DNA of 64,000 nucleotides, from contig NZ_JAHSTT010000003.1 in NCBI RefSeq assembly GCF_019145205.1, forward strand, positions 587,046-651,045, written 5' to 3'. A model generated the notes under the pieces. The model ran no database searches. It worked only from the letters and a program-made list of their open reading frames with translations, and was not told the origin of the DNA. The stretch's first letter is position 1. Each line of letters starts with the position of its first letter. Positions 35,727 to 45,272 of this stretch are shown here, in pieces. A program made the position numbers and the translations under genes. The DNA is from Pseudomonas khavaziana (lineage in GTDB: Bacteria; Pseudomonadota; Gammaproteobacteria; Pseudomonadales; Pseudomonadaceae).

Positions 35727-37532
35727 CTATTTTCCGGTCAGGCCGTTCAACAAACCGCCAAGACCGCCCGTTGCTGTGGTGCCTCCGGTTGTTGTCGTTG
35801 CAGTACCGGTGGTTGTGGTGCTGGCGCCGATGTTCAGGCCGCCAAGCAGGCCACCGCTGGTGCCGCCAGTGCCGCCGGTGACCAGGCCACCCACCGAGCT
35901 CACGGTGTTGCCGACCGCCGTAACGGTGGTGCCGAGAGTATTGGTGACCGGGTTGGCATTGGTGGTGGTGAGGTTAGTGCCCAGGCTGCTCACAGCGCCG
36001 CCGACTTGCGTCACCAGGCCGTTGACCGGAGCACCAACGCCAGTGGTGGTACCAATGTTTTGCGTCAGCGCAGTGACGCCGGAGGTCACGGGGTTCAGGG
36101 CTGCGCCGACATTGGTTGCGACCGCTGCGACCGGTGCCGTGGCGCCGGTGTTGGCGACGCCCGTACCACCCAGCACTGTGCCTACGGAGGCGATGGTGTT
36201 GCCCAGCGCGCCACCGGTTACACCGGCTGCACTGACGGTGCCGTTGGTGTTGCCCACATTCAAGCCAGTACCCACGTTACTCACAAGGCCACCCACCAGT
36301 TCCGGTATGCCGGGGGCAGCAGTGCCACCCGTTGGTGCGACATAACCGCCGGACTTATCGAGTGTGCCACCGACGCCGGTCAGCACACTGCCGACCACGC
36401 TGGTGACCGGGTTGCCGGTGCCGCCGGTGCTGGCGACTTGGGGACCCAGGCTGGTGACCGTCGAGCCGACTTTATCCAGCAGGCCATTGACGGGAGTGCC
36501 CAGGCCGGTTGCGGTGCCCAGATTGCCGGTGGTGTTTTCCACCAGCGACACCACAGGCACCACTACTTTGCCACCCAGGGTGTTGGTCAGCGAACCCAGC
36601 GGGCCAGTGGTGCTGGCGGTGCTGAGAGTATCGCCGAGCATGGTCACCGTGGTGCCGACTTTATCGACTACGCCGCCGACCGCACCGCCTACACCGCCGG
36701 TCAAACCACCGACCACAGGGACACCGCCGAGGGTGGTCGACAGCGATTGGCCGGTGGTCGAGAGGCCGCCACCCAGGTCGGCGACGCCATTACCTACGCC
36801 TGCCACGGTAATGCCCAGGGAGTTGCTATTGGTGCCCAGCGAGCCCAGGCCGGTGGTCATGCCGGTACCGATGCTGGTGACAGCGGTGCCTGCCGAGGTC
36901 ACCAGGCCGCCAGCGGTAACGCCAACGATGGGCACACCGTTCAAGGTAGAGCCAAGATCACCCACGGCTGCGCCGACATTGCCCACGGTGGTGCCGAGGG
37001 TGCCGGCGATCTGGCCGGTGATCAGCGGGGTGGTTGTCGAGCCTGTTCCGCCGCCAGTACCACCACCCGTTCCGCCGGTGCCGCCACCTGTGCCGCCACC
37101 TGTGCCGCCAGTGCCTCCGCCGGTCCCACCCGTGCCGCCGCCGGTCCCACCCGTGCCTCCGTCAGTGCCGCCGGTGCCGCCGCCGGTCCCACCGGTGCCT
37201 CCGTCAGTACCGCCAGTGCCGCCGCCGGTCCCACCGGTGCCTCCGTCAGTGCCACCGGTGCCGCCGCCGGTCCCACCCGTGCCTCCGTCAGTGCCACCGG
37301 TGCCGCCGCCGGTCCCGCCCGTGCCTCCGTCAGTGCCACCGCCAGTTCCGCCAGTGCCACCACCTGTGCCGCCGTCACCGCCACCTGTGCCCGCACCTGC
37401 TCCGGCATCCGGTGAGGAGGCTGCCACGCTGGATTTATGCCCGCCACCACCGCTGCTGCAGCCACCGAGGCTCATTGCCATGATCAGGGCCAGAGCGGTA
37501 CTTGCTTTCCAAAACACTACTTGAGTTTTCAT
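35727..37532 (-). CDS. Collagen-like Gly-rich repeat lipoprotein, putative surface adhesin
   Basis: A 601-residue lipoprotein. The lipobox is SLGGC with Cys25, followed by SSGGGG. Residues ~45–170 are an extreme Gly/Thr tract in which a 14-residue unit, TDGGTGGTGGGTGG, is repeated about five times. The remaining ~430 residues are built from short hydrophobic/Gly repeats such as VGNVGAAVGDLGSTL, GLLDKVGSTVTSLG and GLVTQVGGAVSSLG, which resemble the bacterial collagen middle region. The start ATG follows AAGGAACTCAATC. The TpsB gene downstream suggests export to the cell surface. The promoter region shares motifs with rcpC/flp. Exact function is unknown; adhesion is inferred. Confidence 0.82.
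   Translation of the reverse strand: MKTQVVFWKASTALALIMAMSLGGCSSGGGGHKSSVAASSPDAGAGAGTGGGDGGTGGGTGGTGGGTDGGTGGTGGGTGGTDGGTGGTGGGTGGTDGGTGGTGGGTGGTDGGTGGTGGGTGGTDGGTGGTGGGTGGTGGGTGGTGGGTGGGTGGTGGGTGGGTGSTTTPLITGQIAGTLGTTVGNVGAAVGDLGSTLNGVPIVGVTAGGLVTSAGTAVTSIGTGMTTGLGSLGTNSNSLGITVAGVGNGVADLGGGLSTTGQSLSTTLGGVPVVGGLTGGVGGAVGGVVDKVGTTVTMLGDTLSTASTTGPLGSLTNTLGGKVVVPVVSLVENTTGNLGTATGLGTPVNGLLDKVGSTVTSLGPQVASTGGTGNPVTSVVGSVLTGVGGTLDKSGGYVAPTGGTAAPGIPELVGGLVSNVGTGLNVGNTNGTVSAAGVTGGALGNTIASVGTVLGGTGVANTGATAPVAAVATNVGAALNPVTSGVTALTQNIGTTTGVGAPVNGLVTQVGGAVSSLGTNLTTTNANPVTNTLGTTVTAVGNTVSSVGGLVTGGTGGTSGGLLGGLNIGASTTTTGTATTTTGGTTATGGLGGLLNGLTGK
37026..37400 (-). repeat. In-frame 42-base tandem repeats encoding the Gly/Thr tract
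   Basis: The unit GTGCCTCCGTCAGT… recurs five times at about 42-base spacing, flanked by shorter GGT/GGC-type repeats. All units are multiples of three, so changes in copy number alter the length of the Gly tract but keep the frame. Confidence 0.85.
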
Positions 37533-37834
37533 GATTGAGTTCCTTGCACCTGGTACAACCTTGGTTGTTTCAAACCCTCGCTACTTCTTGGGGTAGCGAT
37601 AGGTTTGTCCGTGTGGTCATCACAGACCCAGGCACTCTTTCGTGCAACGCTCAACTTGGTATTAACGATTTATATACATAAGGTCTTAGTCGGCTTAACG
37701 ACTAATACGAAGGGTGTAATGGAAAATAGGTTGATAAAGCCTTAAATGTTTTAAATCAGTGAGTTGAATAAAAAAACGGACCTCGTGAGGTCCGCTATAA
37801 CTTTGGGTGTATATATACAATTAAGCAGTATGTT
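37533..37834. promoter_or_regulatory. Upstream region of the repeat-lipoprotein gene
   Basis: A 302-base A/T-rich region. It holds CAACTTGG (37652–37659), TAACGATTT (37663–37671) and CGACTAATAC (37699–37708), the last within the inverted repeat TTAGTCG-GCTTAA-CGACTAA (37686–37705). The three motifs also occur, in the same order, upstream of rcpC. A minus-strand terminator for the MaoC gene lies at the far end (37770–37794). Confidence 0.6.
37770..37794 (-). terminator. Rho-independent terminator after the FabG–MaoC operon
   Basis: CGGACCTC and GAGGTCCG form an eight-pair hairpin, followed on the minus strand by seven T. It lies 41 bases after the stop of the MaoC gene. Confidence 0.9.
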
Positions 37835-38683
37835 TCAGGCGATCGGCTGCCACTTGCCGAGCATATGCTGAATGTCGCCCGCGCCTTTGAGTGCCAACTC
37901 GCCACTGGAACCGGCCGCGCTGCTCATCAATATCACTTCACTGGGCAGGCGCACGGGTTTCTTGAACTCGACTTCGATCTCAATATTGGCAGCCGGCAGA
38001 TGTTCTCCCAACGCTGCCAGCGTGCGCGCCTTATTCCACAGCCCATGGGCAATGGCCTGGGGAAAGCCGAATAACTTGGCTGTCGGCGCACTGAGGTGGA
38101 TCGGGTTGTAATCGCCCGACACGCGGGCATAGCGGCGGCCGATATCGGCAGGCGCTTTCCAGCGTGTCAGCTCGCTGGTCGGGCCATGGGTCTGGGAGGT
38201 TTTATCCACTGCATCGCCTTCAAGCTTCACGCCGCGACACAGCATTTGGCTTTCGGCCTCCCAGAGCAGCCCCAGGGCATCTTCGACGACGGTCACAATG
38301 TCAAAGGTCGCGCCTTTGGCATGGGGCTGAAGGCTGTGGGCATAGACGCCGATGCCCAGGTCGCCCACGCCGCCCAAGGGGCGATGAATGCGGATGCGAT
38401 TGCTCAGGTGAACCAGCCCCAGCAAGGGGAACGGAAACGCCTTGTCAGTCAGCAACTGCATCTGCAGGCCGAACGCCAGGATGTGCGGATAGGTCGCCGG
38501 TAGCATCGGGCCATCGGCAAACCCGCAGACCTTTCGGTAAGCCGCGACGGCCTTGGGGTTGACGCTGACCCGGCAACGCAAGCCGTGTTCGGGCAAGGTG
38601 CTGCCGGTGATCTTGCGCTTGAGCGCCGCTCGCCAATACAACGGCAGTAGAGAGGGCGGGCTGTCTAAGGTGTGCCATTGCAT
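37835..38683 (-). CDS. MaoC-family dehydratase/hydratase
   Basis: A 282-residue hot-dog-fold protein. The C-terminal half has the MaoC (R)-hydratase motif in YARVSGDYNPIHLS followed by FPQAIAHGLW, containing the catalytic Asp and His. The N-terminal half is a divergent hot-dog domain. It hydrates or dehydrates acyl-thioesters. The ATG is at 38683, two bases after the stop of the FabG-type gene, so the two form an operon. With the divergent thiolase gene it makes a near-complete beta-oxidation-like set; the chain length handled is unknown. Confidence 0.86.
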   Translation of the reverse strand: MQWHTLDSPPSLLPLYWRAALKRKITGSTLPEHGLRCRVSVNPKAVAAYRKVCGFADGPMLPATYPHILAFGLQMQLLTDKAFPFPLLGLVHLSNRIRIHRPLGGVGDLGIGVYAHSLQPHAKGATFDIVTVVEDALGLLWEAESQMLCRGVKLEGDAVDKTSQTHGPTSELTRWKAPADIGRRYARVSGDYNPIHLSAPTAKLFGFPQAIAHGLWNKARTLAALGEHLPAANIEIEVEFKKPVRLPSEVILMSSAAGSSGELALKGAGDIQHMLGKWQPIA

Positions 38684-38685
38684 GT

Positions 38686-40038
38686 TTACGCTCCCAGAAG
38701 ACTTTGCCCACATACCCGCAGCGCTTGGCCGCTGACCGCACCGGAACCTGGCTGACCGAGCCAGGCCACCGCTTCGGCCACATCCTGGGGCAAGCCACCC
38801 TGGCCCAATGAACTCATGCGACGCCCCGCTTCACGCAGCGCGAACGGGATATGCGCGGTCATCTGGGTTTCGATAAAGCCTGGCGCCACGGCATTGATGC
38901 TGATTCCGCGTTCCTTCAACAGGGGCGCCCAGGCCTGGGCCAGGCCAATCAAGCCGGCCTTGCTCGCGGCATAGTTGGTTTGCCCGCGATTACCGGCAAT
39001 ACCGCTGATCGAGGCCAGCAGCACTACGCGTGCGTTGTCATGCAGGGTGCCGCTGTCGAGCAGGGCCTTGGTCAGCACCTGCGGGGCATTGAGGTTGACG
39101 GCCAGCACGGCGTCCCAGTATTCCGGGGTCATATTGGCCAGGGTCTTATCGCGGGTGATGCCGGCGTTGTGTACCAGGATATCGAGGCCGTCGGGCAGGT
39201 GTTCGACCAGTTGGCTGGCGGCGTCTTCGGCGCAGATATCCAGCACCACTGTACGCGCATTCAAGCGCGCAGCCAGGGCTTCGAGATCGGCCTTGGCCTG
39301 GGGCACGTCGAGCAGAATCACCTCGGCGCCGTCGCGGGCCAGGGTTTCAGCAATGGACGCACCGATGCCACGGGCGGCGCCAGTGACCAGGGCTTTGCGC
39401 CCCGCCAGCGGGCGCGTCCAGTCCTCGACCGGGGTGTCGCAGGCCGCCAGGCGGATGACCTGGCCCGAGATATAAGCGCTTTTCGGCGACAGGAAAAACC
39501 GCAGCGCACCTTCCAGCTGGTCCTCGGCGCCGTCGCTCACATACAGCAATTGCAATACGCCGCCGCTGCGCAACTCCTTGGCCAGGGAGCGGCTGAATCC
39601 TTCCAGGGCACGCTGGGCGCTGGCGGCAAACGGATCGCTGAGGCTTTCCGGCGCGCGGCCGAGGATCACCAGGTGTGCGCTGTGATCGAGGTTTTTCAGC
39701 AGAGGCTGGAAGAACTCGCGCAGTTGCTTGAGCTGGTCGGTGTGCTGCAAGTGACTGGCGTCGAACACCACCGCCTTGAGCTTGGGGCCGTGCCCGGGAA
39801 TCCACGCGGTTGACGTCGAGGCTTCGGCGCCGTAGCTGTAAACCGCGTCGGTGAGTCGATTGGCAAACGCCAGCACCTGGGTCGTCAACGCGCCCCCGCC
39901 GAGCAGCAGCGCACCTTCGACCGGGCGCAGGCGCCCAGCTTGCCAGCGTTCCAGGCGTACCGGCGACGGCAGGCCAATGGCGGCGACCAGGCGATGGCCG
40001 AGGCTTGAGTTGGCGAAGTCGATATAACGGTCAGACAT
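38686..40038 (-). CDS. 3-oxoacyl-ACP reductase, FabG-type SDR with N-terminal extension
   Basis: A 450-residue protein, about twice the usual FabG length. The C-terminal half is a classical SDR: TGAARGIG for NAD(P), NAGIT, and the catalytic Ser with YAASK. The N-terminal ~200 residues form a degenerate Rossmann-like domain, as in the high-molecular-weight FabG (FabG4) group. It reduces 3-oxoacyl thioesters, possibly preferring NADH and CoA esters as known for FabG4. It leads the operon with the MaoC gene and is divergent from the thiolase gene. Confidence 0.87.
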   Translation of the reverse strand: MSDRYIDFANSSLGHRLVAAIGLPSPVRLERWQAGRLRPVEGALLLGGGALTTQVLAFANRLTDAVYSYGAEASTSTAWIPGHGPKLKAVVFDASHLQHTDQLKQLREFFQPLLKNLDHSAHLVILGRAPESLSDPFAASAQRALEGFSRSLAKELRSGGVLQLLYVSDGAEDQLEGALRFFLSPKSAYISGQVIRLAACDTPVEDWTRPLAGRKALVTGAARGIGASIAETLARDGAEVILLDVPQAKADLEALAARLNARTVVLDICAEDAASQLVEHLPDGLDILVHNAGITRDKTLANMTPEYWDAVLAVNLNAPQVLTKALLDSGTLHDNARVVLLASISGIAGNRGQTNYAASKAGLIGLAQAWAPLLKERGISINAVAPGFIETQMTAHIPFALREAGRRMSSLGQGGLPQDVAEAVAWLGQPGSGAVSGQALRVCGQSLLGA

Positions 40039-40152
40039 GGAACGCTCTCCGAAGGCTGGGGTTCAAAGGGTTGACCACCCTGGGGTGGCAGTCGTTCGAT
40101 TGAGCCTAGGCTAGGCTTGATGATTACACCCACCTTCACAAGGGAGCTTTCC

Positions 40153-41430
40153 ATGACTCAATTGCGCCGTGTAGCGATCATTGGCGGTAATCGCATTCCT
40201 TTCGCCCGCTCCAATGGCCCGTACGCCACGGCGAGCAACCAGGCGATGCTGACCGCCGCGCTGGAGGGCCTGATCGAGCGCTACAACCTGCACGGCCTGC
40301 GCATGGGCGAGGTAGCCGCCGGCGCGGTACTCAAGCACTCCCGAGACTTCAACCTGACCCGCGAATGCGTGCTCGGCTCGCGCCTGTCGCCGCAAACCCC
40401 TGCATACGATATCCAGCAAGCCTGCGGCACCGGGCTGGAGGCGGCGTTGCTGGTGGCCAATAAAATTGCTCTGGGCCAGATCGAATGTGGGATTGCCGGC
40501 GGCGTAGACACCACCTCCGATGCACCGATCGGGGTGAACGAAGGCTTGCGCAAGCTTTTGCTGCAAGCCAATCGCGGTAAATCCATGGGGGATAAACTAA
40601 AAACCTTGTTACAACTTCGTCCCCAGCACCTCAAGCCGGAACTGCCGCGCAATGGCGAACCACGCACCGGCTTGTCGATGGGTCAGCATTGCGAACTGAT
40701 GGCGCAGACCTGGCAGATTCCCCGCGCCGAACAGGACCAGCTTGCGCTTGAGAGTCATCAGAAAATGGCCGCGTCCTACGCCGAAGGCTGGCACAACGAC
40801 TTGCTCACGCCCTTTCTTGGCCTCACCCGCGACAACAACCTGCGGCCCGACCTGACATTGGAAAAACTTGCCAGCCTCAAGCCAGCCTTCGAGCGCAGCG
40901 CAAAGGGCACGCTCACCGCCGGCAACTCCACGCCGCTCACCGATGGCGCCTCCCTGGTGCTGCTGGGCAGTGAAGCCTGGGCCAAGGAGCGCGGCTTGCC
41001 GATCCTGGCGTACCTGCGTGATGGCGAAGCGGCTGCGGTGGATTTCGTCAACGGCGCGGAGGGCCTGTTGATGGCGCCGGTGTATGCGGTGCCGCGCTTG
41101 CTGGCCCGCAACGGCTTGACCCTGCAGGACTTTGATTACTACGAGATTCACGAAGCCTTTGCCGCCCAGGTGTTGTGCACGCTCAAGGCGTGGGAAGATG
41201 CGGACTATTGCAAGACCCGCCTGGGCCTGGATGCGCCGCTGGGGTCCATCGATCGCAGTCGGCTCAACGTCAAGGGCAGTTCCCTGGCGGCGGGCCATCC
41301 GTTTGCCGCCACCGGCGGGCGTATCGTCGCCAACCTCGCCAAACTGTTGGACGCGGCGGGCAAAGGCCGCGGGCTGATTTCGATTTGCGCTGCGGGCGGC
41401 CAAGGGGTGACGGCGATTATCGAACGCTGA
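40153..41430 (+). CDS. Acetyl-CoA C-acyltransferase (thiolase, FadI-like)
   Basis: A 425-residue thiolase. The acylated Cys lies in QQACGTGLEAA, the His in EIHEAFAAQ, and the second catalytic Cys in SICAAGGQG; GSSLAAGHPFAATGGR is the thiolase signature 2. The start ATG 40153 follows AAGGGAGCTTTCC. It shares a promoter region with the divergent FabG–MaoC operon. In P. aeruginosa a similar thiolase and reductase pair lies at PA4785–PA4786, as I recall. Confidence 0.9.
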   Translation: MTQLRRVAIIGGNRIPFARSNGPYATASNQAMLTAALEGLIERYNLHGLRMGEVAAGAVLKHSRDFNLTRECVLGSRLSPQTPAYDIQQACGTGLEAALLVANKIALGQIECGIAGGVDTTSDAPIGVNEGLRKLLLQANRGKSMGDKLKTLLQLRPQHLKPELPRNGEPRTGLSMGQHCELMAQTWQIPRAEQDQLALESHQKMAASYAEGWHNDLLTPFLGLTRDNNLRPDLTLEKLASLKPAFERSAKGTLTAGNSTPLTDGASLVLLGSEAWAKERGLPILAYLRDGEAAAVDFVNGAEGLLMAPVYAVPRLLARNGLTLQDFDYYEIHEAFAAQVLCTLKAWEDADYCKTRLGLDAPLGSIDRSRLNVKGSSLAAGHPFAATGGRIVANLAKLLDAAGKGRGLISICAAGGQGVTAIIER

Positions 41431-41564
41431 TTAACGAAAAAATTGGCCCATTGCATGCATTCTTGAGTGGTCAGAGGTCGGTAGCCTCTCCCACCGGCGA
41501 GCCGATTGCCGTATAACGAGTGCCACACGCGTGTTTGGTAATACAGGACCCACAATAAAAGCTG

Positions 41565-42464
41565 ATGAAGACTCCTAAACGCATTGAACCCCTGATCGAA
41601 GACGGTCTGGTCGACGAAGTGCTGCGCCCACTCATGAGTGGTAAAGAAGCAGCTGTTTATGTGGTGCGCTGCGGCAACGAATTGCGTTGCGCCAAGGTTT
41701 ACAAGGAGGCGAATAAACGAAGTTTTCGTCAGGCGGCCGAATACCAGGAAGGCCGTAAGGTCCGTAACAGCCGCCAGGCCCGTGCCATGGCCAAGGGCTC
41801 CAAGTTCGGCAAGAAAGAAACCGAGGACGCCTGGCAGAACGCCGAAGTTGCGGCGCTGTTCCGCCTGGCCGGTGCCGGCGTTCGTGTGCCCAAGCCGTAT
41901 GACTTTCTTGAAGGCGTGCTGCTGATGGAACTGGTTGCCGACGAGTACGGCGACGCGGCGCCGCGCCTGAACGACGTGGTGCTGGAGCCGGACCAGGCGC
42001 GTGAATACCACGCCTTCCTGATCTCCCAGATCGTGCTGATGCTATGCACCGGCCTGGTGCACGGTGACCTTTCGGAATTCAACGTACTGCTCACGCCAAC
42101 GGGCCCGGTGATCATCGACCTGCCCCAGGCGGTGGATGCGGCGGGCAACAACCATGCATTCAGCATGTTGGAGCGCGACGTTGGCAACATGGCTTCCTAC
42201 TTCGGGCGTTTTGCCCCGGAGTTGAAGAAGACCAAGTACGCCAAGGAAATGTGGGCGCTGTACGAAGCCGGTACCTTGCACCCGGCCAGTGTATTGACCG
42301 GTGAGTTCGACGAACCGGAAGAACTGGCGGACGTGGGCGGTGTGATCCGCGAGATCGAAGCGGCGCGGCTGGATGAAGAGCGTCGCCAGGCGATTCGTGC
42401 GGCGGATGATGCGCCACCGAGCAAAGTGCCGGACGAACCACCGCCGCCGCCTTGGATGCAGTGA
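41565..42464 (+). CDS. RIO1-like serine protein kinase
   Basis: A 299-residue atypical protein kinase. The ATP-binding segment has GKEAAVYVVRC and the Lys in CAKVYK. The catalytic loop is H166-G167-D168-LSEFN and the metal-binding loop is IIDLPQAVD, both diagnostic of the RIO family. The tail is rich in acidic residues and Pro. The bacterial substrates are unknown. The gene lies between the thiolase and the copper genes, as the similar protein PA4780 lies near cueR (PA4778) in P. aeruginosa. Its 3' end faces cueR across a REP doublet. Confidence 0.88.
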   Translation: MKTPKRIEPLIEDGLVDEVLRPLMSGKEAAVYVVRCGNELRCAKVYKEANKRSFRQAAEYQEGRKVRNSRQARAMAKGSKFGKKETEDAWQNAEVAALFRLAGAGVRVPKPYDFLEGVLLMELVADEYGDAAPRLNDVVLEPDQAREYHAFLISQIVLMLCTGLVHGDLSEFNVLLTPTGPVIIDLPQAVDAAGNNHAFSMLERDVGNMASYFGRFAPELKKTKYAKEMWALYEAGTLHPASVLTGEFDEPEELADVGGVIREIEAARLDEERRQAIRAADDAPPSKVPDEPPPPPWMQ

Positions 42465-42488
42465 TCTTCGGGTAGATGAAGATCAAAA

Positions 42489-42577
42489 TGTGGGAGGGGG
42501 CTTGCTCCCGATGGCGGTGTGTCAGCGACAGATGTGTTGACTGACACTCCCTCATCGGGAGCAAGCCCCCTCCCACA
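42489..42577. repeat. REP doublet, group I type
   Basis: TGTGGGAGGGGGCTTGCTCC and its inverse, spacer with GTGTGTCAGCGAC and TGACTGACAC. It lies between the convergent RIO kinase and cueR genes. Confidence 0.93.
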
Positions 42578-42606
42578 TTTGGATTTGCGTGTAGCCAGTT
42601 AGAGCA

Positions 42607-43008
42607 TCAGGCGCAGCAGTTGCCCGCTGCCAACTCCTTGAGTATCGGGCAGTCCGGTCGATGATCGCCCTGGCAGTGCTCCATCAGGTCCTGCAAGGTG
42701 TCGCGCAGTTGCCCCAATTCGCGAATCTTGTGATTCAGCTCGTCGATGTGCTGGCGCGCCAAGGCTTTTACGTCGGCGCTGGCCCGTTGGCGGTCTTCCC
42801 ACAGGGTCAGCAGCTTGCCGACTTCTTCCAGTGAAAACCCCAGGTCCCGCGAGCGCTTGATAAACGTCAGGGTGTGCAGGTCGTCATGACCGTACACGCG
42901 ATAGCCGCTGTCAGTGCGATGGGGCGTCTTCAGCAGGCCGATGGATTCGTAGTAACGAATCATCTTTGCGCTCAGCCCGCTGGTGCGGGCGGCTTGGCCA
43001 ATGTTCAT
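42607..43008 (-). CDS. cueR: Copper-responsive MerR-family regulator
   Basis: A 133-residue regulator. The N-terminal MerR helix-turn-helix ([20 protein letters not shown]) is followed by a dimerisation helix. The Cu(I) site is formed by Cys112 and Cys120 in CQGDHRPDC, at the same positions as in E. coli CueR. It activates copA and probably copZ in response to Cu(I), Ag(I) or Au(I). The ATG overlaps the copA stop (ATGA), so the regulator is produced from the copA transcript, giving positive feedback. Matching operators lie upstream of copA and copZ. Confidence 0.94.
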   Translation of the reverse strand: MNIGQAARTSGLSAKMIRYYESIGLLKTPHRTDSGYRVYGHDDLHTLTFIKRSRDLGFSLEEVGKLLTLWEDRQRASADVKALARQHIDELNHKIRELGQLRDTLQDLMEHCQGDHRPDCPILKELAAGNCCA

Positions 43009-45206
43009 GGGCGTTGATCCTCCAAGTCCTTGGGTTTCCAGGTTTTCAACAACAGGGCATTACTCACCACGCTGACGCTGGACAAGGCCATCGCCGCACC
43101 GGCCAGCACCGGATTGAGCAAGCCGAAGGCGGCCAGGGGAATGCCGATCAAGTTATACACAAAGGCCCAGAACAAGTTCTGGCGAATTTTCGCGTAGGTC
43201 TTGCGGCTGATCTCCAGGGCCGCCGGCACCAGGCGTGGGTCGCCACGCATCAAGGTGATGCCGGCCGCGTGCATGGCCACGTCGGTGCCGCCGCCCATGG
43301 CGATGCCGATATCGGCCGCAGCCAAGGCTGGGGCGTCGTTGATGCCGTCGCCGACCATCGCTACCACGCCGGTTTTTTTCAGCTCGGCAACGGCAGCCGC
43401 TTTGTAGGCGGGCAGTACCTCGGCGTGCACGTCGTCGATACCCAAGGCCTCGGCGACGACCCGAGCGCTACCGTGGTTATCGCCGGTGATCAGGTGGCTG
43501 CTGATGTGTTGCGCCTTGAGTTGTTGCACGGCCTCCAGTGCGCCGGGCTTGAGGGTGTCACCAAACGCGAACAGGCCCAACACGCGAGGCTGCGCGCCTT
43601 GCTCGATCAGCCAGGACAAGGTGCGGCCTTCGGCTTCCCAATCCTTGGCGCGCTGAGCCAATTCGCCCGCCTCCAAGCCCGTCTCTTCCAGCAAGCGTCG
43701 ATTACCCAGCGCCAGTGGCCGACCGTCCAGCGTGCCGGCAATGCCGCGCCCGGTCAGGGACTGGCTGGCGCTCACATCGGCCACCTCCAGACCTTTCTCC
43801 TGGCACGCATCCAGCACGGCCTTGGCCAATGGGTGTTCACTGCCGCGTTGCAACGCGCCGGCCTGTTGCAACAAGAGTGCTTCGTTACCATCCACGGCCG
43901 CCAGGTGCGCAATTTTCGGCGCGCCGGAGGTGAGGGTGCCGGTCTTGTCGAAAACCACGGCGCTCACCGCATGGGCGCGCTCCAATGCTTCGGCATCCTT
44001 GATCAGAATGCCGTGGCGCGCGGCGACGCCGGTGCCGGCCATGATCGCGGTCGGTGTGGCCAGGCCCAGGGCGCAAGGGCAAGCGATCACCAGCACGGCA
44101 ACCGCATTGATGATTGCGGTTTCCAAGGATGCGCCGTACCACCACCAGCCCACTACGGTAATCAACGCCAAGACCAATACCGCTGGTACAAATACCTGGC
44201 TGACTTTATCCACCAGTTTCTGGATCGGCGCCTTGGCGGCCTGGGCGTCTTCGACCAGGCGAATGATGCGCGCCAGCACACTCTCGGCTCCCAGGGCCAG
44301 GGTGCGCACCAATAAACGACCTTCACCGTTGATGGCGCCACCGGTGACCGGGTCGCCTGGCTGTTTAGGCACCGGCAGGCTTTCACCGCTGATCAGCGCC
44401 TCATCGGCATGGCTTTGGCCCTCCACCACTTCACCGTCCACCGGAAAGCGTTCGCCGGGTTTGACCAGCACCAGGTCACCGTGCTTCAACGCATTGATCG
44501 CGACGTCTTCTTCGCGGCCATCCTGCACTCGGATCGCCCGTTCCGGACGCAAGGCTTCCAAGGCGCGGATCGCGCTGGCGGTCTGGCGTTTGGCGCGGCT
44601 TTCCAGGTATTTGCCCAGCAGCACCAGGGCGATGACCACCGCTGAGGCTTCGAAGTACAGGTGCGGCGTCACGCCGGGGGCGGCGGTGAGCCATTCATAG
44701 ATGCTCAGGCCGTAGCCGGCGCTGGTGCCGATCGCCACCAGCAGGTCCATATTGCCGGCGCCGGCGCGTACGGCTTTCCATGCCGCGGCATAGAAGCGCG
44801 CACCGAGGATGAATTGCACCGGCGTGGCCAGGGCAAACTGTATCCAGGCGGGGAGCATCCAGTGCAGGCCGAAGGGTTCCACCAGCATTGGCAGCACTAA
44901 GGGCAACGCCAGCAGGATCCCTGCCACCAACGCCCAGCGCTCACGGCGCAGGCGTCGGGCCTGGTCGGCTTCGGTGGCGGTTTCGCTTTGGGGCAGGGTG
45001 GCGGTGTAGCCGGCCTTGTCGACTGCGGCGATCAGTACGCTGGCGTCCATCTGGCCGAGCACTTCGATATGCGCGCGTTCGTTGGCCAGGTTGACGCTGA
45101 CACGCTGTACCCCCGGCACCTTGCCCAGCGCGCGTTCGACGCGGCCGGCACAGCTGGCGCAGGTCATGCCGCCGATGGGCAAGTCAAATGTGGTGGATCC
45201 ATTCAT
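43005..45206 (-). CDS. copA: Cu(I)-exporting P1B-type ATPase
   Basis: A 733-residue copper pump of the inner membrane. It has one N-terminal heavy-metal domain (GMTCASC, residues ~13–19) and eight membrane helices. The metal-transport motif is [10 protein letters not shown], the phosphorylation site is DKTGTLT, and the hinge is [11 protein letters not shown] single metal domain, rather than two, is common in this genus. The ATG follows GGAGGACTGTCCC. It forms an operon with cueR and has a CueR operator 37–57 bases upstream. Confidence 0.95.
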   Translation of the reverse strand: MNGSTTFDLPIGGMTCASCAGRVERALGKVPGVQRVSVNLANERAHIEVLGQMDASVLIAAVDKAGYTATLPQSETATEADQARRLRRERWALVAGILLALPLVLPMLVEPFGLHWMLPAWIQFALATPVQFILGARFYAAAWKAVRAGAGNMDLLVAIGTSAGYGLSIYEWLTAAPGVTPHLYFEASAVVIALVLLGKYLESRAKRQTASAIRALEALRPERAIRVQDGREEDVAINALKHGDLVLVKPGERFPVDGEVVEGQSHADEALISGESLPVPKQPGDPVTGGAINGEGRLLVRTLALGAESVLARIIRLVEDAQAAKAPIQKLVDKVSQVFVPAVLVLALITVVGWWWYGASLETAIINAVAVLVIACPCALGLATPTAIMAGTGVAARHGILIKDAEALERAHAVSAVVFDKTGTLTSGAPKIAHLAAVDGNEALLLQQAGALQRGSEHPLAKAVLDACQEKGLEVADVSASQSLTGRGIAGTLDGRPLALGNRRLLEETGLEAGELAQRAKDWEAEGRTLSWLIEQGAQPRVLGLFAFGDTLKPGALEAVQQLKAQHISSHLITGDNHGSARVVAEALGIDDVHAEVLPAYKAAAVAELKKTGVVAMVGDGINDAPALAAADIGIAMGGGTDVAMHAAGITLMRGDPRLVPAALEISRKTYAKIRQNLFWAFVYNLIGIPLAAFGLLNPVLAGAAMALSSVSVVSNALLLKTWKPKDLEDQRP

Positions 45207-45242
45207 GGGACAGTCCTCCAGGAGAAGTTGCCCTTAGGATCA

Positions 45243-45263
45243 ACCTTAACCTGTGGGGAAGGT
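45243..45263 (-). promoter_or_regulatory. CueR operator and promoter of copA
   Basis: A 21-base imperfect palindrome with arms ACCTT…AAGGT. On the minus strand it overlaps a −35 TTGACC and leaves a 19-base spacer to GATCCT, the over-long spacing expected for MerR-type promoters. Confidence 0.85.
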
Positions 45264-45272
45264 CAAGCGTCT

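Noticed and set aside
37026..37400. Possible CRISPR array
   Set aside because: Repeats are directly adjacent, in frame and without unique spacers; they are coding tandem repeats.
36364..37524. A Pro/Val-rich 386-codon plus-strand frame over the repeat lipoprotein gene
   Set aside because: It is the complement of the Gly-rich coding repeats; the minus-strand frame has a ribosome site, signal peptide, lipobox and a following terminator.
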